A DNA stretch of 64,000 bases from Paenibacillus artemisiicola (GCF_017652985.1 NZ_JAGGDJ010000003.1:62001-126000); one strand, 5' to 3'. Numbered from the stretch's first letter, positions 45,700 to 55,026 are shown. The notes: generated from the letters alone by a model not told the origin. A program made the numbers and translations.

Positions 45700-45740
45700 A
45701 AAAAAGCGGCCGGACGGGGGAATATCCCCGTCCGGCCGCT
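45700..45740 (-). terminator. Terminator of the ABC export operon
   Basis: Perfect 15-bp arms agcggccggacgggg and ccccgtccggccgct, with seven T residues following on the minus strand. Confidence 0.9.
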
Positions 45741-45791
45741 TGGTGCGCGCGTGCCGCGCCCGCGCCTCATGGGCGCGAGCGGCGTTGTGCG

Positions 45792-46964
45792 CTATTCGAA
45801 TCTAAGCGCCTCGATCGGCCGCAGGCTGGACGCCTTGTTCGCCGGGAAGAGGCCGAACACGACGCCGATGAATACCGAGAAGCCGAACGCGAGGCCCATG
45901 ATCGGAATGGACACGACGACGGTCATGCTCGCGAACTTCTGCAGCAATTGCGCCGTCCCGAGCCCGATGCCGATGCCGAGCAGGCCGCCGAGGCCGCTCA
46001 GCGCGATCGATTCGATCAGGAACTGGATCATGATGTCCCGCTTCTTCGCGCCGATCGCCTTGCGGATGCCGATCTCCCGGGTCCGTTCCGTGACGGACAC
46101 GAGCATGATGTTCATGATGCCGATGCCGCCGACGAGCAGCGAGATCGCCGCCACGCCGCCGAGCGCGAGCGAGAGCGTATCCGAGATGCTGCTGAACGAG
46201 TCGAGCAGGTCCTGCTGGTTGAACACGCGGTAGCTGTTCGTGTCGCCGCGGAACTTCTTGCCAAGCGCGGTTTCGAGCTCCGCCATGACGGCGTCCATCT
46301 TCTTCGGGTCCGCCACCTGCACGTTGATCGACTTGACCCCTTTGGACTTGAACAGCCGCTCGGAGGTCGTGATCGGGATGATGACGATCTCGTCGTTGGA
46401 GCCGGTGAGCGAGCTGCCCTTCGTCGCCAGCACGCCGACGACCTTGTAACGCACGCCGTTGATCAGGAACGACTGGCCGACGACGTTCGTCGTGCCGAAC
46501 AGGTCGGTCGCCGTCGTGGAGCCGAGCACCGCGATTTTCTGGTAATAATCGAGGTCGATCTGCGCGACGAACCGGCCCTGGGCCAGGCTGTAATCCTTCA
46601 CGTCCATGTAGTCGGCCGTCGTCCCGACGACGCTGACGCTCGTGCTGCTGCCGCCGTTCTTCACGGTCGCGTTCTGCTGGTTGTACGGCGCGGCGAACTC
46701 GATGTCGGACGTGTTCGTGATGTCCTCCGCTTCCTTGTAATCGAGCGTCGTCTTGGAGCCGCGCCCCGTGATGCTGACGGTCAGCAGGTTCGTGCCGAGG
46801 CTCTGCACCTGGTCGGTGACCTGCTTCGTCGTGCCCTGGCCGACGCCGACGAGCGCGATGACCGCGGCCACGCCGATGATGATGCCGAGCATGGTGAGCA
46901 GGGAACGCATTTTGTTCGCCAGAATGCTTTTACCCGCCATTTTGAAGGCTTGCCCGATATTCAC
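45792..46964 (-). CDS. MacB-type ABC transporter permease
   Basis: A 390-residue permease with the MacB/FtsX layout: N-terminal helix ([20 protein letters not shown]), a large extracytoplasmic MacB_PCD domain (about 50-250: [24 protein letters not shown]-type loops, [11 protein letters not shown]), and three C-terminal helices ([51 protein letters not shown]). The GTG at 46964 is chosen because GGCGGTGA precedes it. Its first 35 bases overlap the ATPase gene in another frame, so translation is coupled. In Gram-positives such pumps work with an HlyD-like adaptor, encoded here upstream, to export peptides or other compounds. Confidence 0.9.
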   Translation of the reverse strand: MNIGQAFKMAGKSILANKMRSLLTMLGIIIGVAAVIALVGVGQGTTKQVTDQVQSLGTNLLTVSITGRGSKTTLDYKEAEDITNTSDIEFAAPYNQQNATVKNGGSSTSVSVVGTTADYMDVKDYSLAQGRFVAQIDLDYYQKIAVLGSTTATDLFGTTNVVGQSFLINGVRYKVVGVLATKGSSLTGSNDEIVIIPITTSERLFKSKGVKSINVQVADPKKMDAVMAELETALGKKFRGDTNSYRVFNQQDLLDSFSSISDTLSLALGGVAAISLLVGGIGIMNIMLVSVTERTREIGIRKAIGAKKRDIMIQFLIESIALSGLGGLLGIGIGLGTAQLLQKFASMTVVVSIPIMGLAFGFSVFIGVVFGLFPANKASSLRPIEALRFE

Positions 46965-47661
46965 GACTGTCACCGCCTTCTTCGCTGATTTGGCCGTCCT
47001 GGATGCGAACGACACGTCTGGCCTGCTTGGAAATGGCGATGTCGTGCGTGATCAGAACGATGGTATGCCCCTGCCGGTTCAATTCCTGCATGAGGCCCAT
47101 GACCTCGGCGCCGGTGCGCGTGTCGAGCGCGCCCGTCGGTTCGTCCGCCAGCAGGATCGGCGGATTGCCGGCCAGTGCCCGCGCGATGGCGACGCGCTGC
47201 TGCTGGCCGCCGGAGAGCTCGCTCGGCCTATGCTTGACGCGGCCCTCGAGGCCGACCTTGCCGAGCGCCTCGATCGCCTGCTCCCGGCGCAGCTTGGCCG
47301 GCACGCCGCGGTAGATGAGCGGCAGCTCGACGTTCTCGAGCGCCGACAACTTGCTGAGCAGATTGAAGCCCTGGAAAATAAAGCCGATCTTCCGGTTGCG
47401 GATCTCCGCCAGCCGGCCTTCGCGCAGCCGGCTGACTTCTTCGCCGTCCAGCCAATACTTGCCCGAGCTCGGCGCGTCGAGGCAGCCGATGACGTTCATC
47501 AGCGTCGACTTCCCGGACCCGGAAGGACCGATGATGGCCAGGAAATCGCCGTGCTCGACGCGCATCGAAATCTCGTTCAGCGCGTGGACGGTCTCGCCGC
47601 CCATCTTGTACAGCTTCGACAGCGTCTCGATCCGGATGAGCGGTTCGCGTGCCGCTTCCAT
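46930..47661 (-). CDS. MacB/LolD-type ABC transporter ATPase
   Basis: A 243-residue ATPase. Walker [18 protein letters not shown]-loop [20 protein letters not shown], signature [15 protein letters not shown], Walker [13 protein letters not shown] and switch His in LITHDIAI. This is the LolD/MacB group. The start overlaps the stop of the adaptor gene and the end overlaps the permease start, so adaptor, ATPase and permease are made from one coupled message. Confidence 0.95.
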   Translation of the reverse strand: MEAAREPLIRIETLSKLYKMGGETVHALNEISMRVEHGDFLAIIGPSGSGKSTLMNVIGCLDAPSSGKYWLDGEEVSRLREGRLAEIRNRKIGFIFQGFNLLSKLSALENVELPLIYRGVPAKLRREQAIEALGKVGLEGRVKHRPSELSGGQQQRVAIARALAGNPPILLADEPTGALDTRTGAEVMGLMQELNRQGHTIVLITHDIAISKQARRVVRIQDGQISEEGGDSREYRASLQNGG

Positions 47662-49226
47662 CAGCGCGTCCCTCCGCCCGCGCCGGCGCCGCCTCCGCCG
47701 CCCGTCGTCCGCGTCGTGGTACGGCCGCCTCCGCCGCCCGCGAAGCCGCCTCCGCCTCCGAAGCCGCCGCCTCCGATGGCCGCGCCTCCGAAGCCGCCGA
47801 GGCCGCCCCCGCCGAACCCGCCAGCCTGCTGCTGGTTCGAGGAGGAGGACGTCACGACCGTCGGCAAAATGACGCGGTCGCCTTCCGCGAGACCGGTGAG
47901 CACTTCGATGTAATCCTCGTTATGAATGCCGACGGTGATGACCTTCGGCGTGCCGGTGCCGAAGCGGCTGCCCGCGCCGCTGGCGCCGCTGCGGTTACTG
48001 CCCGTGCCCGTGCGGCCGTAGCCGCCGCCGGCGCCGAAACCGCCATAGCCGCCTTGACCTCGGCCGCCGCCTTGCGCGCCGGCGTAACCGCCCCGGCCGC
48101 CGTAGCCGCCGCCCTGACCGCCTGCGGCACCTTGGCCGCCTGCCGCGCCTTGACCGCTCGCCGCGCCTTGACCGCCTGCCGCGCCTTGGCCGCCTGCCGC
48201 GCCTTGGCCGCCTGCCGCGCCTTGGCCGCCTGCCGCGCCTTGACCGCTCGCCGCGCCTTGGCCGCTTGCCGCGCCTTGGCTTCCTGCCGCGCCTTGGCCG
48301 CCTGCCGCGCCCGTACCTGCCGTTTCGGACGGCACGAATACCATGTACCGGCCGCCCAGCGACTGCACCGCGTCGATCGGCAGCATCAGCGCGTTTTCCT
48401 TCTTCTCGACCTCGATGCTCGCTTCGGCCGACATGCCGCTCTTCAAGCCGTCCGCCTTATCCAGCGCGACCGTCACGTCGAACGACGCGACGCCGTTGCT
48501 CGACGTGCCTTCGTCGGCGATCTTGACGACTTTGCCCGTGTATGTCTTGTCGGACAGCGCTTCGACGGAAATCGTCGCGGACTGGTCCTTCTTCACCTTC
48601 GCGATGTCCAGCTCGTCGATGCCGACGACCATCTGCAGCTTCGCGTAATTGGAAATGTCGATCAGCTCGGCGGACGGATTGAGCGAGTCGCCCGCCGTCA
48701 CGTTCAGCGCCGTTACCGTGCCGTCGATCGGCGCCGTAATCGTGCTGCCCGTCTCCGCGTCCTGCAGATCCGCGATGTTTTCGCGCGTCTGGTCGATTTG
48801 CAGCTGCATTTTCTTCAAATTCAGCTTAATGCTGTCGATGCTCGCGTCGTCCGTTGCCGTCTTCAGCTTGTTCTGCGTGTCCGACAAGTCAAGCAGCTGG
48901 CTCTCGAGGTTCAACTGCTCCGACTTGATCTTGTCGCTATTGTCCTCGCCTTCGACCGTCAGGAGAACGTCGCCCTTCTTCACGACCGAGCCTTCCGCCA
49001 CGTTGACCTTCCCGACGGTGCCCTGCTCGGTCGCTTTGACCGTCGCTTTGTCGATCGGCGCCAGGCTTCCCGTGCCGCTGACGCTCACTTCGATCGTTCC
49101 CTTCGTGACGCGCGTCGTCTGGACGGTCGGCGCCGGAGCCGCCGCCTTCGTGTCGCGCTTCATATAATAGAAGACGCCCGCGGCGACGATCAGCGCGCCG
49201 ATGCCAAGCAGCCACCATTTTCTCAT
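47661..49226 (-). CDS. HlyD-type adaptor with Gly-Gln-Gly-Ala-Ala repeat insert
   Basis: A 521-residue adaptor. One N-terminal helix ([19 protein letters not shown]), lipoyl halves ([20 protein letters not shown] and [20 protein letters not shown]), a helical hairpin about 115-155, and a beta-barrel ([20 protein letters not shown]). Between the barrel and membrane-proximal part (about 309-410) lies a low-complexity insert: around ten GQGAAG-type units encoded by an 18-bp tandem repeat, then a Gly/Tyr/Arg-rich tract. The C-terminus is again Gly-rich ([13 protein letters not shown]). It overlaps the following ATPase gene and starts inside the stop of the preceding ORF (ATGA). Confidence 0.85.
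   Translation of the reverse strand: MRKWWLLGIGALIVAAGVFYYMKRDTKAAAPAPTVQTTRVTKGTIEVSVSGTGSLAPIDKATVKATEQGTVGKVNVAEGSVVKKGDVLLTVEGEDNSDKIKSEQLNLESQLLDLSDTQNKLKTATDDASIDSIKLNLKKMQLQIDQTRENIADLQDAETGSTITAPIDGTVTALNVTAGDSLNPSAELIDISNYAKLQMVVGIDELDIAKVKKDQSATISVEALSDKTYTGKVVKIADEGTSSNGVASFDVTVALDKADGLKSGMSAEASIEVEKKENALMLPIDAVQSLGGRYMVFVPSETAGTGAAGGQGAAGSQGAASGQGAASGQGAAGGQGAAGGQGAAGGQGAAGGQGAASGQGAAGGQGAAGGQGGGYGGRGGYAGAQGGGRGQGGYGGFGAGGGYGRTGTGSNRSGASGAGSRFGTGTPKVITVGIHNEDYIEVLTGLAEGDRVILPTVVTSSSSNQQQAGGFGGGGLGGFGGAAIGGGGFGGGGGFAGGGGGRTTTRTTGGGGGAGAGGGTR
48125..48310 (-). repeat. 18-bp tandem repeat inside the adaptor gene
   Basis: About ten units of gccttggccgcctgccgc and close variants (accgctcgccgc, gcttcctgccgc). 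In frame, it encodes Gly-Gln-Gly-Ala-Ala-Gly/Ser. Unit number is likely to vary by slippage. Confidence 0.9.
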
Positions 49227-49720
49227 TGTCCGTTACCTGCCTTTCCCGCGTTGCCCATGTCGGCCGGATTGAATTGAAGCCGGATGTACCCCGCCGTCTT
49301 GTTGTCGGCGCCGAGCCAGACCATCAGCACGTCGCCCGCCTGCAGATCGGTCGCCTTCAAGGCGTCGGTCGTCATCCCGTTCTGCCCGCGGCCGAACTTC
49401 ACGATCCGGGTATCGGCGTTCACGGGTACGGTGGTCTGCGCGTCCTCGAATTTCATCGCGTTCATGAAGCCGCCTCCGCCGAACCGTCCGCCGCCCGCGC
49501 GGCCTTGGCCCTGGCCTTGGCCCTGGCCTTGGCCGCCGGCCGCCGCGCCTTGGCCGTTCCCGGCTTGACCGCCCGCCGTCTGGCCTTGCGCGCCGTCGCC
49601 GTTCGCCTTGCCGCCGCCCTGCCAATTGCCGCGCTGGCCGCCGCCTTGACCGCCTTGGACCTGGGCGCCGTCGCCCCCTTGCGGACGCTGGCCGCCCCGG
49701 CCGCCGCCGAACGACGGCAT
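49223..49720 (-). CDS. Gly/Gln-rich protein of the export operon, 5' end missing
   Basis: At least 165 residues. Two-thirds is Gly/Gln-rich (GGGRGGQRPQGGDGAQVQGG, GQGQGQGQGRAGGGRFGG). The last 75 residues are ordered: MKFEDAQTTVPVNADTRIVK, FGRGQNGMTTDALKATDLQA, GDVLMVWLGADNKTAGYIRL, which resembles a small beta-domain used in metal or cofactor stress proteins, family not named. Translation is coupled to the adaptor gene (ATGA). The ATG at 49720 directly abuts a 15-G tract and has no ribosome binding site. A signal peptide expected for such a protein is absent, so the true N-terminus is probably lost at the junction. Confidence 0.6.
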   Translation of the reverse strand: MPSFGGGRGGQRPQGGDGAQVQGGQGGGQRGNWQGGGKANGDGAQGQTAGGQAGNGQGAAAGGQGQGQGQGQGRAGGGRFGGGGFMNAMKFEDAQTTVPVNADTRIVKFGRGQNGMTTDALKATDLQAGDVLMVWLGADNKTAGYIRLQFNPADMGNAGKAGNGQ

Positions 49721-49862
49721 GTCGGGGGGGGGGGGGGGCCGCGTCCCGTGCGGGGACGGGCGCGCCGGGGGGGCGGGCGGCCTCGCCGGGAAAATGGGCG
49801 GGCGGGCCGGGCGCCCCGGGGCGCGTGGCGCGGCCGCCCGGCCCCTCGCCCCGGCCCCGCGC
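49721..49862. other. Poly-G junction, probable assembly or sequencing artefact
   Basis: A run of 15 G (49724-49738), then GC-only low-complexity sequence with more G runs. It separates two genes that both lack their 5' ends and face away from each other. No natural gene feature is seen. Confidence 0.75.
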
Positions 49863-51318
49863 CGCCGCCGCGCGCGCCCGCTGCGCGGAGACGGAGCGCC
49901 GGCTCGAGCAGAGCGCGGCGGCTTGCGCGACGCAGGAAGCGCTGGCCGACCGCGCGCGGGCGCATGACGCGCAATGCCGGCAAGCGCTGGAGCGGGAGCT
50001 CGCGGAATGGGCGGCCCAGCTCGGGCCGGAGCTTCGCCCGGATACGGCGGAGGCGGCGCTGCTGGCGCTCGACGGGCGGGAAGCCGCAGCGGACGAGCTG
50101 CGCGGCCGATTGGACCGCAGCGTCACGTACATCGAGGAGACGGCGCGGACGAAGGAAGAGAGCGAGCGGCTCGCGAACGAGGCCGAACTGGAAGCCGCCA
50201 GGCTGGAAGCGTCGCTCCATGAACGGCGCGAGCAGCTGGACGAGAAGCGGCAGCGGCTGTCCGCCGTCACCGAAGGACAGCCGGCCGACCAATTGATTCG
50301 CAAGGCGGAGCGAGAGCTTGCCGAGCTGCGAACCCGGACCGCCGAGCGCTCGCGGCGTCACGAAGACGCCCAGCGGGAGCTGCAGCAGGCGGCCGAGCAG
50401 CGGACCGGCGCGGCGGAAGCGGAACGCGCCGCGGAGGAACGCCGCCGCGAAGCCGGCGCCGAGTGGACGGCCGCCCTGGAACGGTCGCCTTTCGAAAGCG
50501 CGGACGAAGTGAACGCCTTGCGGCCGATGCTGGATCGGCAGGGCGCGATCGCGGATCTCGTGGCGAAGCACCGGGAAGAAGAGCGGCAGCTGGCGGCGCA
50601 GGCGTCCCTGCTGCGCGAACAGCTCGGCGGCCGCACGCTGACGGAAGAGGAATGGGAGGCTTCCGCCGCCGAACTTTCCGCGCGGCGCGCATCGGGCGAG
50701 CTGTGCCTGCAGGCGGCCGCGAAGGCGGAACGCGATCTGGAATCGCTGCGGAGCAAGCAGGAACGGTGGCTCGCGCTGGAGGCGAAGCGCTCGGCCATGG
50801 AGCGGCTGACGAACCGGCTGAAGTCGCTGCAGACCGTCTTCCGCGGCAACGCGTTCGTGGAATACGTCGCCGAGGAGCAGCTGGTGCAGGTGTGCCGGGC
50901 CGCTTCGGAACGGCTGGGCTTCCTGACCAAGCGCCGTTACGCGCTCGAGGTCGATTCCGGCGGGGGCTTCGTCATCCGCGACGATGCCGCGGGCGGCCTT
51001 CGCCGCCCGGTGTCGACGCTCTCCGGCGGGGAGACGTTCCTCGCGTCGCTGGCGCTCGCCCTCGCGCTTTCGGGCCAAATCCAGCTGCGGGGCAAGTACC
51101 CGCTCCAATTCTTCTTCCTGGACGAAGGCTTCGGCACCTTGGATCCCGAGCTGCTGGACACGGTCATCACCGCGCTCGAGAAGCTGCACCACGAGACGCT
51201 CGCGGTCGGGGTCATCAGCCACGTGCCGGAGCTGCGGGCAAGGCTTCCGCGCCGGCTGATCGTCACCCCGTCCGAGCCGTTCGGCCGCGGGAGCGCGGTC
51301 GAGCTGGAGACGATGTGA
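49825..51318 (+). CDS. sbcC: SbcC exonuclease subunit, C-terminal half only
   Basis: The C-terminal 480 or so residues of SbcC, the SMC-like ATPase that with SbcD cuts DNA hairpins and ends. From about 49863 the frame reads as a long coiled coil (ETERRLEQSAAACATQEALA, LRTRTAERSRRHEDAQRELQ). The ATPase lobe follows: RNAFVEYVAEEQLVQVC-type segment, signature RPVSTLSGGETFLASLALAL, Walker B FFFLDEGFGTLDPELLDTVI, and D/H-loop VGVISHVPELRARLP. Full SbcC is around 1050-1150 residues; the N-terminal Walker A lobe, first coil and zinc hook are absent and no sbcD is present. The break coincides with the poly-G junction. The upstream limit given is only the open frame. Confidence 0.85.
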   Translation: MARPPGPSPRPRAAAARARCAETERRLEQSAAACATQEALADRARAHDAQCRQALERELAEWAAQLGPELRPDTAEAALLALDGREAAADELRGRLDRSVTYIEETARTKEESERLANEAELEAARLEASLHERREQLDEKRQRLSAVTEGQPADQLIRKAERELAELRTRTAERSRRHEDAQRELQQAAEQRTGAAEAERAAEERRREAGAEWTAALERSPFESADEVNALRPMLDRQGAIADLVAKHREEERQLAAQASLLREQLGGRTLTEEEWEASAAELSARRASGELCLQAAAKAERDLESLRSKQERWLALEAKRSAMERLTNRLKSLQTVFRGNAFVEYVAEEQLVQVCRAASERLGFLTKRRYALEVDSGGGFVIRDDAAGGLRRPVSTLSGGETFLASLALALALSGQIQLRGKYPLQFFFLDEGFGTLDPELLDTVITALEKLHHETLAVGVISHVPELRARLPRRLIVTPSEPFGRGSAVELETM

Positions 51319-51446
51319 CGGAACTGTTAACGTTGGGCGCGTCCGGTTGATTTCTAGGAGGGAAACCGCTAACGTAGGGGAGAGAATGCCGGGGGAGCGA
51401 ATCAACGCGCAGACCGGCGGAACTTGCGTGCGTAGGGGGCAGTCTC

Positions 51447-52055
51447 GTGGAAGAACAGCAGGCCAAGAGGCCGATTTTCACGCCGATCGTGCTGATTTTG
51501 TTGACCGTCAGCTTAATCGGCAACGTGTTCTTATATTCCAAGCTCATTCAGAACGACCAGACGTCCAAGGAGGACCGCGGCGCGGCGGTCATTCGCTCCG
51601 GCAACGGCGCGAAGGCGTTCTTCGCCGAGGCCGCCGCCGATACCGGCGGCCTGCTCGCGAAGGGAGACATCGCGGATCGCATGCTGGCGAAGAGCAAGCT
51701 GTTGGCCGCCTACCGGCAAGCGGCGGCCGCGGCGGACTTCATCCGGGCGGCGGAAGACGCGAACGGCCGGAAGTTCGCGGCGAAGCGCGGCGCGGACGAG
51801 TTCCTGGACCAAACGCTGGCGTCGCTGCAAGCGGTCGGCAATCATGACGGGCCGCTCACGGCAGGGGAGCAAGCCTACTTGAACGAATTGCTGCAAGTGT
51901 TCAAGGCTTGCGAGCAGGAGCTGTCGGCTTTTCAGCACGATACGGTCAATAAGGAGCAATCGCTCGCCATCCTGGTCGACGCCAGCTGGCCGTCGACCGC
52001 GGGCAATCTGCTGACGGAAATGAACAAGCCCGCGGACCTCGCGTTCAAGGATTGA
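51447..52055 (+). CDS. Membrane-anchored protein of unknown function
   Basis: A 202-residue protein with one N-terminal helix (IFTPIVLILLTVSLIGNVFLYS) after a short charged start, then an extracytoplasmic, mainly helical Ala/Lys/Asp-rich domain (AFFAEAAADTGGLLAKGDIA, LNELLQVFKACEQELSAF) with one Cys. The GTG start at 51447 follows AGGGGGCAG. I do not recognise a family. It lies 128 bases after sbcC and ends at a strong terminator, so it forms its own unit or the end of the sbc transcript. Confidence 0.7.
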   Translation: MEEQQAKRPIFTPIVLILLTVSLIGNVFLYSKLIQNDQTSKEDRGAAVIRSGNGAKAFFAEAAADTGGLLAKGDIADRMLAKSKLLAAYRQAAAAADFIRAAEDANGRKFAAKRGADEFLDQTLASLQAVGNHDGPLTAGEQAYLNELLQVFKACEQELSAFQHDTVNKEQSLAILVDASWPSTAGNLLTEMNKPADLAFKD

Positions 52056-52071
52056 TCGACGTTCGCATCAA

Positions 52072-52117
52072 AAAGACCGGCCGCGCTTCCTCTTGCCGAG
52101 GAACGCGGCCGGTCTTT
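52072..52117 (+). terminator. Terminator of the membrane protein gene
   Basis: Arms aagaccggccgcg and cgcggccggtctt with an inner cctc/gagg pair, followed by TTTT; A-run on the left allows use in reverse. Confidence 0.85.
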
Positions 52118-52156
52118 TGCGTTTCAATTTTGCCGGTATGCTGCCTTGCGCCAGAT

Positions 52157-52345
52157 AACGCCGCAACTCCGCCCCGAACTGCGCCCCGAACTGCGCCCCG
52201 AACTGCGCCCAACCCCATTTCGTCCAATCCGTCCGTTCCGTCGTTTCGTCCATTTCTTTCATTCCGTCGTTCCTTCATTCCATCGTTCCGTCGTTCCGTC
52301 GTTCCGTCGTTCCATCCATTCCGTCGTTCCATCCATTCCGTCCCG
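52157..52345. repeat. Two adjacent simple tandem repeats
   Basis: About 3.5 copies of the 12-mer gccccgaactgc at 52157-52210, followed from about 52248 by many copies of ttccgtcg mixed with ttccatcc to 52345. They sit at the 3' end of the FAD oxidoreductase gene and are not part of it. Confidence 0.8.
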
Positions 52346-52360
52346 CGTCCGCGACGTCCG

Positions 52361-53683
52361 TCACACCTTCGCGTGCAGCTTTTCCAATTCGCCCGCGATG
52401 CGCCAAGCCGCCAGACGGCCGCTCGAGAACGCGCGCTCGGCCAGCTCGCCCTTGCCCTCGCAGCCGTCCCCGCAAAAATAAAACGGCATGCTTTCGATCC
52501 GGATCGGCAGCAGCTTGTTGCCCGCGACGTTTTTGACGCTCTGCACCATGGACTTCTTCGATACGCGCTTGACCGCGACGGCATCCCGCCAGCCCGGGTA
52601 GTGGCGGTCGAACAGCGCTTCCATCTGCGCCGTCCGTTCCTCGAGATACGCTTTCCGGTCGGCTTCGCCGCCGCCGCGCTCATCGCTGAGGTAGGCGATG
52701 CCCTGCAGCAGCTGCCCGCCCTCCGGCACGAGGGTGTGGTCCGTCGCGGACACGTCCGAGATGAACAGCTTATGGTTCATATCGCTGATGTAGCTGAACG
52801 GCCGGGCGACGACCGCATGCAGCCCGACGTCGTAGACCATGACTTCCGTGGCGGAATTGCGTTCGTACGGCTCCAGGAACGGCTCCCACGGCGTGCCGCG
52901 CAGCAGCTTGACGACCTGCTGGACCGGCATCGCGAAGACGACCCGGTCGAACGCCTCCTCGCGCGATTTCGTCGTCAGGACGTATTTGCCTTGCTCGTAG
53001 CGGATGCCGTCGACGCCTTCCTGCAGGGCGATCGCCCAGCGCGCGGACAAGCCGATCTTGTCGCGCAGCTGATCGGTGATGACGGCCCAGCTGCCGAGCA
53101 CGTAGTTGACGGGACGCTGGGACAGGAACAAGTTGTGGTAATAGTCGGCGATGACGGGTCCCGGCACGCGGCGCGCGTCCTCGGGCGCGATGAAGAAGTT
53201 GCTGCATACGAGATGCTCCCATAACTCCTTGACGTCCTCGTCCGCGCCGGACTCCCGCAGGTAATCCCCGAGCGTTGCGTAATGCTTGAGCTGATGAATG
53301 TTCGCGATGATCGCCGTAATCTCTCCGACGAAACGGACCTTCTGCCTCGCGCTTAAAATATCCGTCTTGACCAGATTCACGAAATCGAGCGGAGCCGGCG
53401 TCAACCGTTCGCCTTTCTCGTACATGACCTTCCGCTTGTCGACCTGCTTGCTCCCGAAACGCAGATGCAGCTCCCGCTCCATCACGGAGAGGGTGTGGCG
53501 GTCCAAGCCGTAGACGGCATGCGCGCCGTAATTGAGCGTGAAGCCGGCCTTCTCGTAGGTAAACGCGCGGCCGCCCAGCTGCGGACTCCGTTCGAACAGC
53601 ACGCCTTCGACGTCCGGCCGGACCGACAAATACGCGGCTGCCGTCAATCCGGCAAGCCCGCCCCCGATAATCGCCACTTTCAT
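52361..53683 (-). CDS. FAD-dependent oxidoreductase (phytoene desaturase/amine oxidase-like)
   Basis: A 440-residue flavoprotein. N-terminal dinucleotide motif KVAIIGGGLAGLTAAAYLSV and FERSPQLGGRAFTYEKAGF, the pattern of the phytoene desaturase/amine oxidase superfamily, followed by NYGAHAVYG; a late FAD-contact segment FYFCGDGCEGKGELAERAFS closes the fold. Middle region (FVNLVKTDILSARQKVRFVG) is the substrate domain. The natural substrate is unknown; carotenoid or protoporphyrinogen-type chemistry is possible. GGAAGGAGACAAGCTGC precedes the ATG. Monocistronic. Confidence 0.85.
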   Translation of the reverse strand: MKVAIIGGGLAGLTAAAYLSVRPDVEGVLFERSPQLGGRAFTYEKAGFTLNYGAHAVYGLDRHTLSVMERELHLRFGSKQVDKRKVMYEKGERLTPAPLDFVNLVKTDILSARQKVRFVGEITAIIANIHQLKHYATLGDYLRESGADEDVKELWEHLVCSNFFIAPEDARRVPGPVIADYYHNLFLSQRPVNYVLGSWAVITDQLRDKIGLSARWAIALQEGVDGIRYEQGKYVLTTKSREEAFDRVVFAMPVQQVVKLLRGTPWEPFLEPYERNSATEVMVYDVGLHAVVARPFSYISDMNHKLFISDVSATDHTLVPEGGQLLQGIAYLSDERGGGEADRKAYLEERTAQMEALFDRHYPGWRDAVAVKRVSKKSMVQSVKNVAGNKLLPIRIESMPFYFCGDGCEGKGELAERAFSSGRLAAWRIAGELEKLHAKV

Positions 53684-53963
53684 GCAGCTTGTCTCCTTCC
53701 GACGAATCGTCGGCCTTGCCGGCCAAGCCGGCGCCGAAGCCCCTTCGGCACGGCCGATCTCCTTGGAGCGCCGCGTCGCCGCGCGCTCTCGCGTTTTCCA
53801 TTATACGCGCGGCAAGAGGGCCGATCTATCTCGTTTTCGGCTGATATTCCCATCGAATCGGCATCGATCCCTCCCGGGTAAACGCCTATTTTGCCCAGTC
53901 ATAGGCGCCATTTGCCCACGGGCGAATATCATGGTAAGAGATTGAAGGAGGTCATGTTGAGAG

Positions 53964-54425
53964 ATGGAGAAGAAAGTGACAACGTCCCCGGTCGTCAAGC
54001 CGTCGTCGAAGGGCGCGACGATTGCCCCGGTCGGCAAAGCTTCCAAAGGCGCGACCGGCAAGAAATCGACGGGTACGATCCCGACTCCGCCGGGGAAGAC
54101 ATCGACGGCGCCGATCGAGACGCCGAAGCCGAGCACGCATCACGTCCATAAGCATGAAATGAAGCATTGGTGCCACGAGCATATGCACCGTTACGTGCTC
54201 GCGCATACGCACGACGGCTGGTGCTGCGACGGCTTCATCGAGCATATCGACGACGAGGTCGTCTGCCTGGCGGTGCCGCACTGCGGCGGCATGGACCGCG
54301 CGTTCGTCCCGGGGCCGTTTTTCCCGCCGCTGTATCCGTATCCGTTCTTCCCGCGCCGCCGTTTCTACCGGCAGGTATTCCCGCTCACGGCGCTCGTCGG
54401 CCTGTCGCTGCTGCCGTTTTATTAA
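53964..54425 (+). CDS. Thr/Lys-Pro-rich and His/Cys-rich small protein, possibly spore or surface associated
   Basis: A 153-residue protein. First 55 residues are Thr/Lys/Pro/Ser-rich and disordered. Then a His/Cys cluster (STHHVHKHEMKHWCHEHMHR, YVLAHTHDGWCCDGFIEHID, DEVVCLAVPHCGGMD), a Pro/Tyr/Phe-rich tract (PPLYPYPFFPRRRFYRQV) and a short hydrophobic end. I recall similar HMHRYVLxxTxDGxxxDGFIEHVDxExVxLAVP proteins in Paenibacillus, unnamed and thought spore-related. The ATG at 53964 follows AGGAGG by 12 bases; nearer starts are out of frame. Monocistronic in appearance. Confidence 0.65.
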   Translation: MEKKVTTSPVVKPSSKGATIAPVGKASKGATGKKSTGTIPTPPGKTSTAPIETPKPSTHHVHKHEMKHWCHEHMHRYVLAHTHDGWCCDGFIEHIDDEVVCLAVPHCGGMDRAFVPGPFFPPLYPYPFFPRRRFYRQVFPLTALVGLSLLPFY

Positions 54426-54570
54426 GCCTTGGCGGCCTTCGCTGCCGCGCCGTCCTGACGAACCAGCGTTCATCGACCGGACGCTGGTTTCCGGCATTGG
54501 ACTTGCTTACTTTTTTTCGTTATGATGGAGATTAGGTAGCACCGATTTCGGCGGGAAAGGAGCTTGAAGC

Positions 54571-54909
54571 ATGGATTGCGTTTTTTGCGGCATCATCGAG
54601 GGCGGCATTCCGTCCAACAAAGTGTTCGAGAACGACCGCGTCGTGGCGTTCCGCGACATCCAGCCCGCAGCGCCCGTACATATTCTCATCATCCCGAAGA
54701 AACATATCCCGACGATGAACGACGTGACGTCCGAGGACGACGCGCTGATGGCGGAGCTGTTCGCGGCCGCCCGGCAGATCGCGGGGGAACTCGGCATCGC
54801 GGAATCCGGCTACCGTCTCGTCAACAACGTGAACGGCGACGGCGGACAAGTCGTGTATCACCTGCATCTTCACCTGCTCGGCGGGACGAAGCTGAAGGGC
54901 CTTAATTAG
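54571..54909 (+). CDS. HIT-family nucleotide-binding hydrolase (HinT-like)
   Basis: A 112-residue histidine-triad protein: CVFCGIIEGGIPSNKVFEND at the start with the Cys pair of the HinT group, HILIIPKKHIPTMNDV, and the catalytic His-x-His-x-His in YHLHLHLLGG. The family hydrolyses purine nucleoside phosphoramidates. GAAAGGAGCTTGAAGC precedes the ATG. It is found just upstream of rpsU in many Bacillota, as here. Confidence 0.95.
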   Translation: MDCVFCGIIEGGIPSNKVFENDRVVAFRDIQPAAPVHILIIPKKHIPTMNDVTSEDDALMAELFAAARQIAGELGIAESGYRLVNNVNGDGGQVVYHLHLHLLGGTKLKGLN

Positions 54910-54936
54910 GTGAAAAAAATAGCATGTCCGTTCAAG

Positions 54937-54966
54937 TTGACACTGCCTTTCGTTATCAACTATAAT
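54937..54966 (+). promoter_or_regulatory. Strong promoter of rpsU-yqeY
   Basis: Consensus TTGACA (54937-54942), 18-base spacer, consensus TATAAT (54961-54966), 60 bases before the rpsU start. Confidence 0.9.
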
Positions 54967-55026
54967 TAAATTTGATGAACCGTGTTAACTTTCTTGGACG
55001 GTCTGATTCGGAGGGAGGGAAAACTG

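Noticed and set aside
47649..49277. 542-codon plus-strand ORF with Ala-Cys-Arg-Ala-Leu repeats
   Set aside because: Antisense of the 18-bp repeat in the adaptor gene.
49462..51405. 647-codon minus-strand ORF
   Set aside because: Shadow of sbcC continuing through the poly-G junction.
52157..52345. CRISPR-like array
   Set aside because: Units of 8 and 12 bp without spacers or cas genes.
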